Shown piece after piece: positions 62,020-64,000 of a stretch of DNA of 64,000 nucleotides (the first letter of the stretch is position 1; every line of letters begins with the position of its first letter). The notes below the pieces were generated by a model. The model had not been told where the DNA came from, did not search any database, and saw only the letters and a list, made by a program, of their open reading frames with translations. Source of the stretch: HGM04593 sp045646965. GTDB taxonomy: Bacteria > Bacteroidota > Bacteroidia > Bacteroidales > Bacteroidaceae. Both the position numbers and the translations under genes were made by a program. The stretch is from the NCBI GenBank assembly GCA_045646965.1, contig JAZRLR010000018.1, positions 44,602 to 108,601 of the forward strand, written 5' to 3'.

Positions 62020-63948
62020 ATGGATAAAAATAGCATTACAGGATTCGTACTCATCGGACTGCTCTTTGTGGCATTCTTTCACTTCAACACGCCCAATCCC
62101 GAACAGATTGCGGCTCAACAGCACTATATGGACTCAATCGCCGCCATCGAGAAACAAAACGAGGCTGCGAAGCAATTCATTGCCGACGCCGAGGAGGCTG
62201 CAATAAACGAGCAGAAGAGCGACAGCACATCGTTCTTCTTCAACGTGCTCAACGGCACCGAGGAGAAGGTTACACTCGCCAACGACAAGGTGAGCATCGA
62301 CATCTCTACTCTGGGAGCGAGAATCACATCGGCCACCCTCTTCGACTACAAAGACCAGCAGGGAGGCGACATCGTTCTTTTCAGCGACAAGGACGAGATT
62401 ACCGTTACAAACAGCCGCGGCAAGGAGAACACTTTGAGCAACCAGATGTATTTCACATTCGACGGCAAAGAGGATAACATAGACACACGCATACTCTATT
62501 TCACACCCCGCGAGCGCACCGACAGCAGCGTTGTGATGCGCCTTGCCTTTGCAGCCGACAAATACATCGACTTTGCCTATCTCCTGAATAAAGACAGCTA
62601 TATGGTAAACCTCACCATCGACGCGCACAATATGCAGAATTTCTTCTCTACCTCGATGCGCAAGATGGGTATCTGCTGGGAGCAGCTTATGCGTCAGCAG
62701 GAGAAGGGTTACACATTTGAGCAGCAGCACTCTACCGTGACATACAAGCTCCTCGACGACGAGACCGACTACTTGAGCGAGATGAAAAACGACGAGGAGA
62801 CACTCGAGGAGCCCATCGACTGGGTAGCATTCAAGAACCAGTTCTTCTCGTGCATAATGATTGCGGGCGATGAGTTCACCGGCGCATACATTGAGTCGGA
62901 CACCATAGCCGAGGGCAAAGGCTACCTCAAGAACTGCTATGCCACAATGTACACCCCGTTCGATGCAACCGGCAAGGTGACCACAGACATACAGTTCTAT
63001 TTCGGCCCCAACAGATACAGCGACCTTGTGGCAAGCAACGACCTGGCTGTGAACGGCGACAAAGACCTCGAACTGCAGAAACTGATATATTTCGGCTGGC
63101 CCATCGTGCGCTGGATTAACCGTTTCTTCATTATGTACCTCTTCGATTGGCTCAACAGTTGGGGAATGAATATGGGACTTGTCCTGCTGCTTCTCACACT
63201 CATTGTGAAAGCTGTGACATACCCCTTCACATACAAATCTTACCTCTCTTCGGCCAAGATGCGTGCCTTAAAGCCCTACATCGACGAGATAAACAACAAA
63301 TACACAAAGCCCGAGGACGCACTCAAGAAACAGCAGGAGATTATGGGACTCTACAGCAAATATGGCGCAAGCCCTATGGGAGGCTGTCTGCCTATGCTCA
63401 TTCAGATGCCTGTCTTCATCGCAATGTTCAACTTCGTGCCTAACGCCATAGAACTTCGTCAGCAGAGCTTCCTTTGGGCAAACGACCTGTCGACATACGA
63501 CGCAATAATCAGCTGGAACACATCAATCTGGCCCATCGGCAACCACGTCAGCCTCTTCTGTCTGCTCTTCTGCATCGTACAGATAGCAAACACCTATTAC
63601 ACATCGAAGATGCAGCCCAACGTAGGCGGTTCACCAGAGCAGGAACAGCAGATGAAGATTATGCGTTGGATGATGTACGGAATGCCCATCATATTCTTCT
63701 TCATCTTCAACGACTACTCAGCAGGACTCAACTACTACTACTTCCTCTCTACCCTCATCAGCGTTGGCATCTTCATCTATCTGCGCTACAAGGTGGACGA
63801 GAATGAGCTCCTCAAGAAGATGGAGGCATACTACGAGAAGAACAAAAACAACCCCACCAAACGCACAAACTTTATGGCAAACCTTGAAGCTATGCAGAAA
63901 GAGCTTGAGCGTCGCAACGAAGAACTGAAAAAGAACAACAAACAATAA
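62020..63948 (+). CDS. yidC: Membrane protein insertase YidC
   Basis: The 642-residue protein inserts and folds inner-membrane proteins with or without SecYEG. It has an N-terminal anchor (SITGFVLIGLLFVAFFHF), a large periplasmic beta-supersandwich domain (about 60-340) and a C-terminal five-helix core (about 360-610) with GLVLLLLTLIVKAVTYPFTY, YGASPMGGCLPMLIQMPVFI and SAGLNYYYFLSTLISVG. The tail is charged and lysine-rich, as expected for ribosome contact. Length is normal for Bacteroidota. A further gene begins 18 bases downstream. Confidence 0.97.
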   Translation: MDKNSITGFVLIGLLFVAFFHFNTPNPEQIAAQQHYMDSIAAIEKQNEAAKQFIADAEEAAINEQKSDSTSFFFNVLNGTEEKVTLANDKVSIDISTLGARITSATLFDYKDQQGGDIVLFSDKDEITVTNSRGKENTLSNQMYFTFDGKEDNIDTRILYFTPRERTDSSVVMRLAFAADKYIDFAYLLNKDSYMVNLTIDAHNMQNFFSTSMRKMGICWEQLMRQQEKGYTFEQQHSTVTYKLLDDETDYLSEMKNDEETLEEPIDWVAFKNQFFSCIMIAGDEFTGAYIESDTIAEGKGYLKNCYATMYTPFDATGKVTTDIQFYFGPNRYSDLVASNDLAVNGDKDLELQKLIYFGWPIVRWINRFFIMYLFDWLNSWGMNMGLVLLLLTLIVKAVTYPFTYKSYLSSAKMRALKPYIDEINNKYTKPEDALKKQQEIMGLYSKYGASPMGGCLPMLIQMPVFIAMFNFVPNAIELRQQSFLWANDLSTYDAIISWNTSIWPIGNHVSLFCLLFCIVQIANTYYTSKMQPNVGGSPEQEQQMKIMRWMMYGMPIIFFFIFNDYSAGLNYYYFLSTLISVGIFIYLRYKVDENELLKKMEAYYEKNKNNPTKRTNFMANLEAMQKELERRNEELKKNNKQ

Positions 63949-63966
63949 CAGATAAAAAAGAGAATT

Positions 63967-64000
63967 ATGGGTTTATTCGATTTTTTCAAGAAAAAACAGG
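63967..64000 (+). CDS. Start of an unidentified gene (cut by window end)
   Basis: Eleven codons, MGLFDFFKKKQ, are visible after an AAAGAGAATT stretch 18 bases past yidC. The amphipathic start resembles many small envelope-associated proteins but is too short to identify. Probably cotranscribed with yidC. Confidence 0.5.
   Translation, partial: MGLFDFFKKKQ

Overview
The window reads as one contig of a gut-type Bacteroidales chromosome. Support comes from: a TamB-TamL pair with TamL as a lipoprotein; the rpmB-rpmG-DUF4295 cluster; promoters of the Bacteroides TTTG/TAnnTTTG type with little Shine-Dalgarno sequence; TonB receptor and DUF3078 proteins; a CBM20-bearing MalQ; and secreted proteins whose C-termini resemble type IX secretion sorting tails. 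The genus cannot be fixed from sequence reading alone. No rRNA, tRNA, CRISPR array, transposase or phage gene was seen.

Layout. 0-12.3 kb is mostly housekeeping: TamB (cut by the window start) and TamL, a nucleotidyltransferase, a minus-strand ribosomal protein cluster, tsaD-pncC, an acyltransferase and a TonB-dependent receptor. 12.3-37.8 kb is an accessory island of four very large exported proteins. They are a 2491-aa GH89 alpha-N-acetylglucosaminidase, a 2436-aa protein with no recognised enzyme domain, a 1331-aa M60-like metalloprotease and a 1254-aa discoidin-domain protein with highly expressed codon choice. The GH89 and 2436-aa genes converge, and each is followed after about 16-18 bases by a mini-gene for a 55- or 61-aa protein. 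The two mini-proteins resemble each other (M-[T]-KKIY-x-SP start, W-x-N-x-W end). Between them lies a 489-bp element bounded by 31-bp inverted repeats. Intergenic spaces of the island carry a degenerate repeat with TCGGTG boxes.

38-49.4 kb holds kdsD with a CMP-sugar synthetase, malQ, and a leuACDB leucine operon that appears to run on into a cell-wall amidase and an MCE protein. 49.4-64 kb holds a GHL10-type glycoside hydrolase with a sorting-like tail, pyruvate:ferredoxin oxidoreductase, an APC amino-acid transporter, an MsbA-like ABC exporter, a CPA2 antiporter with a DUF3078 protein, yidC, and the first codons of a further gene.

Working together (inference): GH89 can remove terminal alpha-GlcNAc from mucin-type glycans and M60-like proteases cleave glycosylated mucin backbones. 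The discoidin, ricin-like and FIVAR-like modules would hold these proteins on glycan surfaces. No SusC/SusD pair accompanies them, so this is not a classical polysaccharide utilisation locus. The two mini-proteins and the shared modular tails are the most novel part.
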